59,206 nt of DNA from Magnaporthiopsis rhizophila. Lineage: Eukaryota > Ascomycota > Sordariomycetes > Magnaporthales > Magnaporthaceae. The position numbers and the translations under genes were made by a program. Below, piece after piece: positions 24,335 through 36,512 of this stretch; the stretch's first letter is position 1; every line of letters starts with the position of its first letter. The stretch is taken from assembly GCA_003049465.1 (NCBI GenBank), contig PYSS01000018.1, positions 1-59,206 of the forward strand, in the 5' to 3' direction. The notes under the pieces were generated by a model. The model saw nothing but the letters and a program-made list of their open reading frames with translations. It searched no databases and was not told the origin of the DNA.

Positions 24335-27300
24335 GGCTCTTGGTTTCTTGGGGCCGTCTCGTTGGGGATCTCTTGCGGTTGGTCAGGATTTGGTGACGAA
24401 AGAAAAAGCAGAGCAGAGTGCCTAGTTTCAGTCGCCCACAGCAGATGGATAATGCGTCGAGGCGAAAAGGGACGATGATCGATGCTTTAAAAGAAGGGAT
24501 GAAGTCGGAAATCGAGGCACTTCGGCCGAGCGACTGGGTCTCTTGCTCAATTGGCAGGCACCCCTGGGGATACACAAAAATACAAGGAAGGATGGAAGCA
24601 GCCACGACGAATCGCGGGCGGTTGGGCACGTCATCCTGGGCGGGCTGCGGCCTGTCGAGGGATGGCTGAAAAGTGAGGGGAGGCCATACTGATGGCCGGG
24701 CCGAAGCACAGGTGAGAAACTCGCAAAGATGGCGTGTCGAATAGGGGAAAAGGAGTTAGGCGGAGGAAAAGAAGAACCTTGAACAAAACTAAGAAAAACA
24801 CGCGGTCTAAAAAGAGTTAACCCAAGTTTGCCCGCTGTAGGTTCCAGTCTGCTCCTGTCCTGCCCTGCGGCGAGGCTTTCCAACTGTGGGCTGTGGGGGG
24901 GCGGGTAGGTGGGTCTTGGCCCGCTGGTCTCGGACAAAGCGGAGCGGTGAAAACCAGGTTCATCTCGGAGATGTGCCGCCGCGGCTCGGACGTTAAGTTG
25001 AAGAATCGGAAATCGGAACACGGCACGCCTAAACCCCTGGGTTTGCACGAGTCGGGCTCTTGGAGAACAGGCTACGAAATTGCCTTTTTGGGAGGTATAA
25101 GTTAAGATATCTTTGTGGATATTGATTGGCTCACGAAGCAAACACCGGGAACACGTCTCGTCTCTGTGGGCACTGGCACCCTCTTGAACATTGCGAAACT
25201 GCCTAGGTGCAAGGCCCAGCAAAGTAATAGAGGGCGCGCTCAAGGTATGAGGTCTGCCTGTGTCTAGGTAGTCCGCACCACGGAATGTTCATGAATCCAG
25301 GGCAGCTCGAGAGACGGCGTGTTCGATATATGCACGCGGACCTTCCCTACACAGCCTCGCGACCTTCCGCGTGGCACGGGGTATGTGTGGCTCAAGGACA
25401 GGTGCGGGCTTTATTTGGGTCGCATCGTACTATTGTTGGCGCATAACGCGGCTGGCAGATCTTAAATGGTTTATGCTGTGCCACAGCCTGCCTGGACAGA
25501 ACATGGAATAAACCAATGGGACAAAAGTAGTAAAAGGAACCCCGCCCGCCCAATCCAAATCCCCGACCAAAAGGGCAACAATCTCCCGATGAGGCTTGCA
25601 TGTGCCCTATCAGAAATCTGGAACTGGAAGCGACGTCGGCCTGAGGTGAAGCGCATGACCAACGACTTTCACTAAGGGCCTCTAGTGTGTGTAACCAAGG
25701 CAGGCCCGACAAAGGGGTATCGGCACCCCTTTGAGTGTCCCACGGTGGTGGGCTGTCACTTTGACACGGAGTTGTCGAACTGATCGCAAAGGCTTATCGA
25801 CTTTCAGACGCGATACCCCTTCCAGAAGGTGTCAGGAAAAGGAGGATGCTGCTTAGGGGTCAGAGACAAAAAAAAGAACAGAAAGCTGTCGACTCGTCTC
25901 AAGCTAGCCTGCGGGAATATGGTTTACTATGGCATGGCAGGCCGTAGGTCGTTACCTGGGTATACGTTCTTCCAACGCTTCCTAGGTAGCATTCACTCAT
26001 TTGAAAAATGGCTGCAATGGTCGAGGGCCACCCCACATCCACTTGAAAATACCCCCCGACATTTGGCGGTTGGAAGACACCACGGAGTCTCCATGACGGC
26101 GAGGCTTGCGAGAGAGTCACATCCCGCCATTTATTGGGAGAGGCAATAGAGCCAAGGCCATGTAGAGAAACCCTAAGAAGCTTGCGTATACCGCTCGGGA
26201 TCGTGTGACGGGCGTGTCAATGTAGGCAGGTTTTTGTGAAGGCTTGAACCATATCTAGTCTTGCGTCGCCCACCGATATGGAGGGTAAGGGTGCATGTCG
26301 TCGCTAAAGGCCCCTCTCGGTCATTAAATACCCGAAACCCCGAACCGCCCAGGTTGCCTAGATGACGGGTCAACTGCCGGACGATCACTGCCATCAGGAG
26401 AAGGAGATATTGAATGGGTATGCGTAATTATTGCGCGAGATATCAAGACCAGGGTAGAAAGGATCAAAAGACTCCCGTTTGTCCGGAGATATATTACATC
26501 CAGGGATGCTGCCCATTGCCTGCCCTCAAATGCCAGGTCCCTTAGAATCTGAGGGCTTTTTCATGCGGCTCATCCAGGGCCCGTCTATCTGGTTGGCGTT
26601 GACACAATCAGCGGGAGTACCTAAGTTGCCGTTGGACGCGGAAGCAACCAGACCCGAAAAACGGTGTTATGTATTCGTGGGGGTTTGGCGAGTCCCTGTG
26701 AGCATGTCCAGCAGTCGGTGGCAATCTTGCCGCCGCTGCCCCTGGAATTTTGATGCGTGGCGAAATCCAGAAGTGCGGTCAGACAGACAGCAGGTAGGGG
26801 CGGTTGCGCGGCTTGCCCAGTGTGCCACCCGGACGAGCGGAAGGAAGTGCTACGAGTGTATTCCGTCGGTTCCAGCTTGTGGCCAGACCGTCGACCTGTT
26901 CCACTCGCAAAATAGCCATCTTGGACAGGCAAAAGCCCCGCGCAGCTCGATTGAGAGGCAATAAAGCGCTACCTCATGCAAGCGAATGCGTCTGAAGGGC
27001 GTCGTGGCCAGTCGGGATTTGCTCACCCTGTGTCAGATGCCCCGGCGGCCGCAGGTTGGCTGCGTTGGGCGCAAAGCGAGATGTGATGGTGCCGCCGCAA
27101 AGTCGGGGAGGATAGACGTAGGCTGGGCTAAAGCCGCGAAGCTACGACGCCTTCCAAGTACCTTATTTGCCGTGGCTGTCAGTTGGCCGAGCGAGACCCC
27201 CCAGCCGGGACTCGGGGAGCGGGAGGTCAGAGGAGGTTGCCAGGCAGATGATACAGGACCCTAGAGCATGGGAAGGCACAGACAGATCTGCACGTCGTCT

Positions 27301-30300
27301 GTACCCATCCGCCATACCGGCTGTGGTCGAAACAGCAGGCCTGGAGGCCTCCCTAGTAGTAGGAAACCCCTAAAAGGAGCGGATTCGGCGGCTTCCCGGC
27401 CAGACCACATCGACGTTGGGTTGCGTCAAAACACAGACAAGGGCCAGCCGAGGGCGCCCAGCCGGCCTTGCGGACAGAGTTAGTTGCATCGCCGACAGTG
27501 CACCCTCCAAATATTTCCCACCGCTAATAGGGGTCAAGCGGGGATGCGGTGCAGGAGGGTTTAAAATATTGCCTGTGTGAGTGTGGAGAAAGGACTAGTG
27601 GAAGGTACGGGGATACATTAGCTTTATGGCAGTAGAGGTGAGATGGCTTGCATTGCGGCCGCCCTGCTGCAACATGAGAGCAGTCCTCATGCGTGCCCCT
27701 CCTTCTCAACCGAGACTTCTCGGCGGTTGTCTTTTATGGCCCTTCCCCATCCACGCTCATCGAATGATCCCATGTGTGCGGCGCGGGACCATTACGATTG
27801 TGTGGTGGGGACTGGAGCACCCCTTTTGCGGCAGTAGTATTGACCCGGGAGTGCGAGAATGAGGGGAGGGAGGTCTCGACCGGTCGGGCGCTTGCCTGGC
27901 GAAGCAATGGCGAAAGAACAAGGGAAAATCCGGGGATGCCCGGCAGTCCGTCCACACTCTGGTCGGTAGAGGGTGGAGAAGAGCTGTGGGGGAGCGAGCA
28001 AGAAGCGAGCGAGAAGCGAATGCACGTCGTGTCTCGACATGCATGCGAGGCGAGTGGTACGGCTGCCGTAGTGGTGAGGGGCACCAGGCCATGATTTGAA
28101 CGACAGACAGCTCTGCGGAGGAGGACTGTAGGACAACGCCCCGTCGGGAAGTGTGCTGCATGCTTTGCCTCTTTGTTCTCGCGGCAGCCTCAGCTACCTG
28201 AGTAGGTAGGTTAGGTGTCTGTATGTCTGGGGGTGGCAGCCGGGCGGCAGCCGGGGGTTGTGGTCGCTTTTCGCCAGGAGTCTGCTGATCTCGCTTCGTG
28301 ACAAATTGGTCCGAGTTGGGCATCCGTACATGCTGTTTACCCGTAGGACATCGCGGGTGCATTCAATATCACGAGAGCACCTAGTATGCGCCTCGGGCGT
28401 GTGGTTTGCGTGTTTGTTGGATGCAGCGTTGAGGGTTTTTTTTTTTTTTTTTTTTTTTTGTTTTTGGCGTTGTGCTGGGGCTGTTGCCAACAAGGTCTTC
28501 ACATGGATAAGGAGACGGAGAAGTTGGGCGTTCTGTCGGTCGTGTCCACTATTTTGTGGGTTCTCTGGCGGTCCGGCGGTCTCCTGGCGGGCCTCTCTGA
28601 TCGCCCTTGCCTGGACCGTGCTCCGATGGGCCCACCCAGGCTTTGCTGGACTCCGTGTCTGGCGATGTAACCCCCCGCAGCCTTCGCCAGACTGCCTGGC
28701 CATCAAAAGCAACGAGAGAGACGGATGCCAACGCCGATATCGTCCCCAACCGCATATTAAAGATAGCAAGCGAAACGCCTGGCTCTTGTGAGATGAGACG
28801 CGTTACGTAACTTGTGTGCGTGCAACACCGATTTTGTTTGATTGTGGCTTTGTACCTTTTTGCCTCCATCGTTTGTGCCTGGAGCCGAGTGTAATTTAGG
28901 TTGTTCCTGGCGGGGCGTGGGGGTCAGTCAACAATCCGATTTTCCCAGACCGCCGCAGTCGCCATCTTCACATCATCTTTGCGATTCCGCCTCTTTCTTC
29001 TCTCTTTGAGGCCGATGATCTCCACCCGCAGCACCAGAGCGGACTTCCGTCCGCGGGAAGAGTTCGAAAACGCAGCGAGGAGGGGCTATTGCAGCTTGCC
29101 AATAGACTCCAAGTCGACGCGCGCTGCCGGGAACACTGGACGGGCATCCTACGGCTCTGCGACTATGTCACACGACCAGGAAGAATTTACAGGGGAATAG
29201 CGTTGACATTATTGCTACGTACCTCTACCCTTGAGCTGCGTCATGGCCACCCAAGCGTCGGTAATGTCGTCCAAGAGCAAGTCGGTGGCGGGGCTGACGG
29301 GCAACAAACTGTGCTCGTTCGAGACACCTCATCGTAGTGGAGTGAGGGATTGGTGGTGTGTGTATGTGTGTGGAGGGAATGGTTAACACCTATGATTACC
29401 ATGCAGCACCTGTACTCCACTTCCATTGGTGGTTAAGATGCTGCCGCCAGCCAGGAACGCAATTGATCGACATCACACACCTGCGTATTGGGCGGTGGAA
29501 GCAGTCGGCCTTTCTCCGGTGCGCTTGATTGTGACCCTGTTTGCCCAATGCTGCTCCCATCAGCGAAGCAAGTCGCCTTTTGTCCGGGCACACGAGATAC
29601 AACACCCATACGAGCTCAAGGACATAAACCCCCACATTAGACTCCAAGTGCTCGGGCACTCCGGGACCATGACCTTGGGATGGGTTCCGACCTTTCCGAT
29701 GGAAATATGTGATCGGCCGTATGCTGGCTTGGTCAGTGAAAGAACAAGATTAGACTGGCACTTTTGCTCTTTCCTCATCATCCCTTTTCGCAGCATGTTT
29801 TTCCCGCCCTTGCTTTTTGCATTACATGCGGCTTGCCGAGACTGACATGTCACATGGAACCATCAATGGACGGATCCCTTCCCTGGCATGTGCCTGGGCT
29901 ATAGCATTGTCCAATGGGGGCGTGCCGTAGTGGCAAGCGTGCTAGATTGGCTATGATATCGGCACCTGGCACTGGGTTGCCTCTTTCTTTGCTTCTTTGC
30001 GGCGTCACCGGACCTAGTGCTGACCGCGACTTTGCCCCCCTGCTATGTATACCGGGTACCTAGGAGTTCGCCATGTCCGCCATGTCCGCCAAAACTCCAG
30101 GTGGAAGCCGGTGCTGCAGGTAGCCGTCAAAACTTTCAGCGCGTGGGGGACACTTCACGGCAATTGTTGCTTTGCGCGGAATCTACAGTCATGTCGAAAT
30201 AAGCGCAGCAAGGACAAGAAAATTCGAGATCCTACTCAACCCGACCTGCGCCGTCTTCGGCCGCCCAGATGTTGTGTTTATCGTTCAATGCTCAAGGCAG

Positions 30301-31142
30301 CTGTGGTAGCACAATTACTCCTACTTTGCTGAACCGCCAATCGAAGTGCAACCTGCCTGCATGTTTTACGTATCATCAACAAGAAGCCGATGCAGGCGCA
30401 GATGCGGGCACATGGTCTAGCCGTCCTGCTGTGAATGCCGGGATAAAGAGATAAAGAGACCCAGGGTAAATAAAGGTTGCAAAAGGCCGCCAGTCAAGAT
30501 GTGGCAGAATGGAGCACTCGCAGGCTGAGGGCCTCCATCCAGGATGATCTTCAAGGGTCTTTGTAATCTCATGACCAGGCGCATACCAATAAAGGTACAA
30601 CGATCGCATTTTATGGTGCGATTATGCTGCTAATGCTTCTATACACACCTCTTAACAGGAGTTCCTATTGCAGCGGACTTCGCGCATAGGGCCACGGTAT
30701 GCCCCTGGGTACGCCTCTGGGTAAAAGGCTTGAGTGGGCGGTAGCTGGTGCCAACATGCCAGTGCATACGGGCACTTGACTGCCAAGCTGCGCCTGGCTG
30801 AGGTGCACCGACCCGGCGCTGTGCATGCGTCGTGTACGCACCTCGTCTCCCGGCTGATCAGCCCGGCCGCCTACCCCTCACCGGTTACGGCCCCAACTTC
30901 CGAACACCCAGCTCGAAAGATGCGTCCCATGCTTGGCCATTCTTCCGCTTACGTATCGACTAAAACCGGGCGTCCCGTAGTAGCCGGGACGCAGGTAGAG
31001 CCACAGATACGGATATTGGGAGAAGGATACTGCTGCCAACGTGCTACTGGTGAGTTATCGGTTCACTCACCAAACAGGGAAGCAATCCGGAAGGGGGAAA
31101 CGTCAGACAACCAAGATCACTAGAAACGGGCATGTCCGCTTC

Positions 31143-31145
<3 letters not shown>

Positions 31146-31184
<39 letters not shown>
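31146..31184. repeat. Poly(T) tract, 39 nt
   Basis: Pure T run in intergenic DNA, the longest homopolymer in the window. Confidence 0.95.
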
Positions 31185-31187
<3 letters not shown>

Positions 31188-32354
31188 CTGCGGCTAAGGA
31201 GAAAAAAAATCAGAGTGCCCGAGTTGCCCGAACACCTTCCAACTAGGAAGCTCGATGATCCTGTCAGCCCCTTGTCGCTGCGCTCGCCCCTTCCTTGTTC
31301 GTCAGACCAACTGACCCCCACACACACGGACCAGCTTGACTTGAACTGGAAGGTGGGTCCCGCCTAACTCCCGCCTCCCATAGCCAATGTCAGTCCCCAG
31401 CTTTGGCCCGAACCAAGAGGAACAATGAAGGCGCTCTCTGAACTTGATTTTTGCTCCTCGATTGAGTACCATCCCCGAGTATTCCCCCACCAAGCTTCTC
31501 CTCTCCGGTACTACTGGGTCGCCTACCAGTCCAGCAAGGGCTTGGTGTCAAAGACTATTACTCGATGGGTACAACACAGTGACATAATCCCAGGCCAGAG
31601 CCAATGCCGGGCTTGGGAGGCCGTGTTCCTCGGTGGCCGATCTTGAGGCTGGGGTTGGACACCCACAATGGACTGGACTGACTGCTTAGGAGGTACCTAC
31701 CTTGGTACCTACATACTTAGCCCCTGCGGCTGCAACGTCACCCTTCTCCGTGGTACCAGTACCTGCCACCACCCCTGCAAACAATTGTTGCCCGAGCGTG
31801 CTTGCGCCGCTCCCTGCGAAGGCCAGTCCCGAAAGGGTTGCCGCTTCATCATGGGACATTAAAATCACAGGAGAATATACATAGGGATAACAGGGGGACG
31901 AGGCACACGCCACCTCCTTCGCACAAACCTTCAAGTTGGGGGGTGTGATGTTGTTAACGCCCTGATCGGCAGGCCTTGCCCAGGCTAGCTTGGCCACACC
32001 GCATGCGGGAGGTGCCTATGGATGCCATGTTATCCGAAATCGCACATCCCCAAGGTTGCCTGGCCGGCTCCTGCGGTTTGGGCATCTTCGCCCGGCTTGG
32101 CCGCCATGTGGCCTCCTGGATCGGACCAGGGGTTGGAAGCGTGTTCCTTTACCAGGCTCCTCGGCAAGGCTTAGTGGGACAGCTGAGTGGCCGTCATCAC
32201 CCTCGTCATCCCCCACTCTTTCCTTTCCAGACATACAAATACCGAGACATTCTGCCTCCCTTGCTCCATCACCGCCGTTCCCCATATCTCCCTCCACAAG
32301 CTTCTTTCAATATCAAGATTCCATCTTCTCGCCGAGTCTCACTCGGGCCTTTTG

Positions 32355-32361
32355 TATAATA
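32355..32361 (+). promoter_or_regulatory. Possible TATA element of the aldolase gene
   Basis: TATAATA about 100 bp upstream of the ATG at 32462, followed by a C/T-rich leader and an AACCATGG start context. Position and sequence are suggestive only. Confidence 0.35.
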
Positions 32362-32461
32362 TTCCTTCCACATCTCATTCTCTTCGCCATCCTTCCTTTC
32401 ATCCTCTAGCCTGTTTCATCCCTCTCAGCCCAGCTTTATTCTGCAGGAATAACCCAAAACC

Positions 32462-33610
32462 ATGGCTCCCCACAATGATGCCCCGTCGCCTCCGGGTCTC
32501 TACAGCGCCGGCTTTAACACAAACGGCAGCGCCCCAAGGCCAGTGGGGTCCTCTGCGCTCAGGCCAGGAGACTTCACGCCCACGGAATCGCCCCTTAGCA
32601 GCTCGTTCGGCAGCAGCTCGCTGGGGAACTCGGCAGGCATGCATCTAACTCGGCCGCTGCTGCCGGGAGTCTACGTCCCGACCATGTGCTTCTTTGACCC
32701 CAAGACCGAGGACGTGGATGAGGCCATGATCGCGGAGCACGCGGTGCGCCTGGCCAAGGCCGGCGTCACCGGTCTGGCCACGCAGGGCTCCAACGGCGAA
32801 GCCGTGCATCTGACGCATGAAGAGCGCCGGCTGGTGACCTCGACCACCCGCAAAGCCCTCGACGCGGCCGGCTACTCGGACATGCCGCTCGTGGTCGGGT
32901 GCGGCGGCCAGAGCACGCGCGAGGCCATCCTCCTCTGCCGGGAGGCGTGGGAGGCCGGCGGAGACTACGCGCTGGTGCTCCCGCCCTCGTACTACGCGCC
33001 ACTGTTCGCGCCGGCGTCGAGGACCGTGGTCGAGTACTTCAACGCCGTCGCGGACGCCAGCCCCATCCCGCTCATCATCTACAACTATCCGGGCGCCGTC
33101 AACGGCATGGACCTCTCGTCGGACGTCATCCTCGAGTTGGCCGAGCACCCCAACATCGTCGGGGTCAAGCTCACGTGCGGAAATACGGGCAAGCTCAACC
33201 GCGTGGCCGCGGGGGCGCGAAAGCTGGCCGGCATCAGCGGCCGGGTGGACCCGCGCCGGCCCGAGTTCCTCGTGCTCGCCGGGTCGGCCGACTTCACCGT
33301 CCAGTCGCTCGCGGCGGGCGGGCATGGGATCCTGGCGGGGCTCGCCAACATTGCGCCGCGCGCCTGCGTGCGCACCATTGAGCTCTACCGGGAGGGCAAG
33401 CTGGCCGAGGCGCAGGCAATGCAGGAGGTGCTCTCGCGGGGGGACTGGACCGCCATCCAGGGAGGCGTGGTCGGCGTCAAGTCCGGGCTGCAGTCTCTCA
33501 TGGGCTATGGCGGCTACGCCCGCAGCCCGCTCCCCAGGCCCACGCCGGAGCAGGCCAAGGAGTGGAGGGAGGGGTTCGAGGAGCTTTACGCGCTCGAGAA
33601 GTCTTTATGA
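32462..33610 (+). CDS. Dihydrodipicolinate synthase (DapA)-family aldolase, HOGA-like
   Basis: Single exon, 382 aa, with an ATG in AACCATGG context. The (beta/alpha)8 barrel starts at about residue 66 (LLPGVYVPTMCFF). Signature segments are TQGSNGEAVHLTHEER (107-122), the catalytic Tyr in IIYNYPG (Y207) and the Schiff-base Lys236 in VGVKLTCGN. The GSNGE form (rather than GTTGE of bacterial DapA) is typical of 4-hydroxy-2-oxoglutarate aldolases and fungal relatives, which cleave 2-keto acids to pyruvate plus an aldehyde. Fungi make lysine through aminoadipate, so a lysine-biosynthetic role is unlikely. The first 59 residues are Ser/Pro/Gly-rich and disordered; an internal ATG at 32639 could give a barrel-only form. 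No pathway partner is adjacent. Confidence 0.92.
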   Translation: MAPHNDAPSPPGLYSAGFNTNGSAPRPVGSSALRPGDFTPTESPLSSSFGSSSLGNSAGMHLTRPLLPGVYVPTMCFFDPKTEDVDEAMIAEHAVRLAKAGVTGLATQGSNGEAVHLTHEERRLVTSTTRKALDAAGYSDMPLVVGCGGQSTREAILLCREAWEAGGDYALVLPPSYYAPLFAPASRTVVEYFNAVADASPIPLIIYNYPGAVNGMDLSSDVILELAEHPNIVGVKLTCGNTGKLNRVAAGARKLAGISGRVDPRRPEFLVLAGSADFTVQSLAAGGHGILAGLANIAPRACVRTIELYREGKLAEAQAMQEVLSRGDWTAIQGGVVGVKSGLQSLMGYGGYARSPLPRPTPEQAKEWREGFEELYALEKSL

Positions 33611-36512
33611 CATGGCGGATATCCTTTTGATATTCTCCCGCCGTCTTTGATAGGCGGGGATCTTTTTTTCAGCGGACTCTTCCCACTACGTGTTACTTTT
33701 TCATGGCTAGTTTTTCTTCGCTAGGGAAGCTGGGCAGCATTGATCAGGGCTCGAACAAAAGGAAACGAAAAACAGAGGCGGGCGGCGACTGCCAGTCTAG
33801 CATGTAGATGACGAATCTTCTCGATCTTCTCCTCATACCAAGTTTATACCGGTGAAAGCAGCCTCGGACCACCAAACCGACGGCACATTTGGAGCCCAGC
33901 CCGGTTGGAATCCGGTAGAAGCAAAGCCAGCACATGGCTGCCCCACTGGTAGACCAGCTCCGGGAATTCCGTCACCGCGAGACAGCAAGGTCACGGGAAT
34001 GCGCAAGGGTGATACAATGCTATTTATCCCAAGACCAGGCCCGGAGGTACCTACCTTAGGTACTTACCTATCTCATGTCCAATTAAAGGACTCAGAATTA
34101 CGGAATTAGGTAGGGCAAACACGTGTACAGTAGCCTGCGCCAGCGTCCCTTTGCCGCGTATGCCGTCCACTGACCGCGAGTTGTTTTTTGTTTGCAAATC
34201 CGTCGTGTGGTGTGGTTACACACGATGCCACCACACCACACCACACCCAGTCCAGTGCCCGGCACTCACCACCGTCGCACGGCATCTTGCAGACCGGGCC
34301 GGGGGCCCTTTCCTTCCTCACCGCCTTGAACCGCCAAGGAAAAGGGAGAGCTCTCGGAACGGTCGGCCATGTCGTTTTTTTTTTTTTTTTTTTTGTTGGC
34401 GTCCGTCACCTCCATTTGAGATTTTGAGCGCGAACCGACGTGGGTTGCGTTTGCGTTGGACCGCCCGCCCGCGTGGATTGGTTTCCTCGCCGGCTGGGGT
34501 CTCCTTCTTCTCTTCCTAAAGCTCCGCCATTTTTTTTTCTTCTCGGGAGGATGGAGAAGGAAGGAAGGCCGTTCCGTGCTACCGGCCATGCATGCATGAC
34601 GTCCATCACCACCAGCGCAAGTCGGCCGAGAGGAGGGCGATAGTGTGCCCCATCAAGACATGCCATGTATCGATGGACGGATCAAGACCGGAAGAAGAGA
34701 ATGAGGAGGAAGCTCTCCCTTGTTTTGGCAAAGCCGGTTCTTCACCCTCCCAGCTCGTGTGCCGTGTTACCTAATAAAAGGTTGTGATCGACCAGCAAAG
34801 CACAAGGAGAACAAAGCGGGGCGGGCGTAACCAGGACTGGACCAGCGGGCGCAAATATTGATTCCCAAGCTTTTTTTTTTTTCTGTTGCTGGCCCTCGTG
34901 TCTTTTTTTCGTGTGCCGTCTGGTGCGTGTTGAGAACGGAACAGACAGCTTGACCGGCATGGATGGATAGCCCAGGAGGAGAGGCGCCGCGCGCGTGCGG
35001 GTTGGCCGCAGGGGCCCGTGAGGAAGGGAGCCCGGCCACCGGCTGACGAAAGCGAGATTTCGGTCTCCGGCCAATGCCTTCACTTGGCGCTTGGCCACTT
35101 TTCCTTTCTCTCGGCGCTTTTTTTTCTCTTTGGTTTGTTTTCTTCTTTCCTACCCGTGTGGCTATTCCCCTGTGCTTCCATTTTCTGCAGCTTGCCGCTG
35201 CCGGGTCCTATATTTGGCCTTAGACTTTCCCGAGCGAGCAGGGTTCCTGGTGTCCGTCTGTTGACGACCACTTCGTTGTGGCCCCATGTCCGAGTTCCGA
35301 AAAACGAGGCTGATTGGGTCTTCTCACTGCCAAAGAAGATATGATGGGGAAAGGGCAGGCGGGCATACGCTTGATGTGCCTACAGGTATCTGGTGAGAGG
35401 TTGCGTTGCTTTGGTTACCAGCCCGTGAGGCCGCCCATCCACGTTGTGGGAACGACGTGCTACCACACCACACAGGAAAAGAGTGAGAAAAAAGACGCCT
35501 CTGCTCTGTCGCTCTCCATGAATACCACGCCAGTTCCTGCATTTCATCCCGTCTAATTTCGACCCCTACTCGGCCGGGAACCCAAAGTACCTGGCCTGGG
35601 AGGTGCGGGCATAACACGCGGAGTAGTAGTATGCATGGCATCATCGTACCTCGCCGGCAAGGGGCAGGTGCCGCAATTCCCCTTTGCCTCTCTCCGCCCG
35701 TTCAGCCGCCAGCCTCCATGCAGCCACATATCGACGGCGTCTATACGAGCCTTGGGGAATGACGGCCGATCCCCGCGGGTGACGGACCATTTCTCGTTTT
35801 GGCTTGTCTTGTCCGTTGTCATCGATTTTTGTTCTTCCATGTATTCTCTGTGGCGTCAGCACGGCCCGGATGGCTTGTTTTCCCTTCCTTCTTTTTTTCC
35901 CCATCCCATATCCGCTCTGGCGGTAAAGCAAGATCATCCCAAGCTCGGACCCCTCCCTTTCTTCTCGTGCCCCCACGCACCGCACCGCCCTCTGCAGTTG
36001 CATGCTTCTTTGTGTTCACTTTTCCGCCCGGGGGAGGGCAGCGGGAAAAGGTCGTCAGCACGCGGTCGAGTGGGAAGAAAATGTCGTGTTGGTGGCCCAC
36101 CCCACACCCCCTCGCCCGGTTGGGCTCAGGCCCAGAGATAGGATGCGGTTCCTCGTTGGGCGCAACAAAGAAAAACCGGTTCTCGGAGCTAATGCGGCCC
36201 ATCTTGCTATACATTCACCGCGGCGGCTTGTAGAACTCTTCATGTTGCTCTATATCAAGTGGTTTGCCTCCCTCGCCGTTCTTTCTTCCTCTCCCCTTCT
36301 CTGCGTCCAGGTTGATTCTAGTTTTCTCACTCATATGAAGGCCCTTGGATCGTTCTCACCTCGCCCTCAGCCAGCAGCCAGTCCCATCTCCCCCCGCTCT
36401 CCTGCTCTCCTTCATATCTGTGTATCCACCTTTTTTTCACTTCTCCCTGCCCCAACGTGAAACATCCACTATCGAGAGTCTTGGAAAACGAGACCCGGGG
36501 CTATAGCTCGCC
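33611..36512. other. Intergenic region (aldolase 3' flank / tyrosinase promoter)
   Basis: 2.9 kb without a recognised gene. It contains a GGTACCTACCTTAGGTACTTACC cluster at 34045-34067 (motif given by position and core), an 11-bp dyad GTGTGGTGTGG/CCACACCACAC at 34205-34241 and a T20 tract (34375-34394). The last 250 bp are CT-rich and probably the tyrosinase leader. Confidence 0.5.

Larger units (their letters stand above)
24335..32461. other. Gene desert of about 8.1 kb
   Basis: Left end is the promoter of the MFS transporter, right end the CT-rich promoter and leader of the aldolase gene. In between no family, signal peptide or splice pattern was recognised on either strand. Visible features are a T24 tract (28436-28459), a T39 tract (31146-31184) and several GGTACCTAGGTA-type motifs (28196-28216, 30053-30062, 31689-31712). 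Confidence 0.5.

Noticed and set aside
24428..25243. 271-codon minus-strand ORF upstream of the second MFS transporter
   Set aside because: No family motif; Pro/Ser/Arg-rich composition typical of stop-free promoter DNA; it overlaps the expected MFS promoter.
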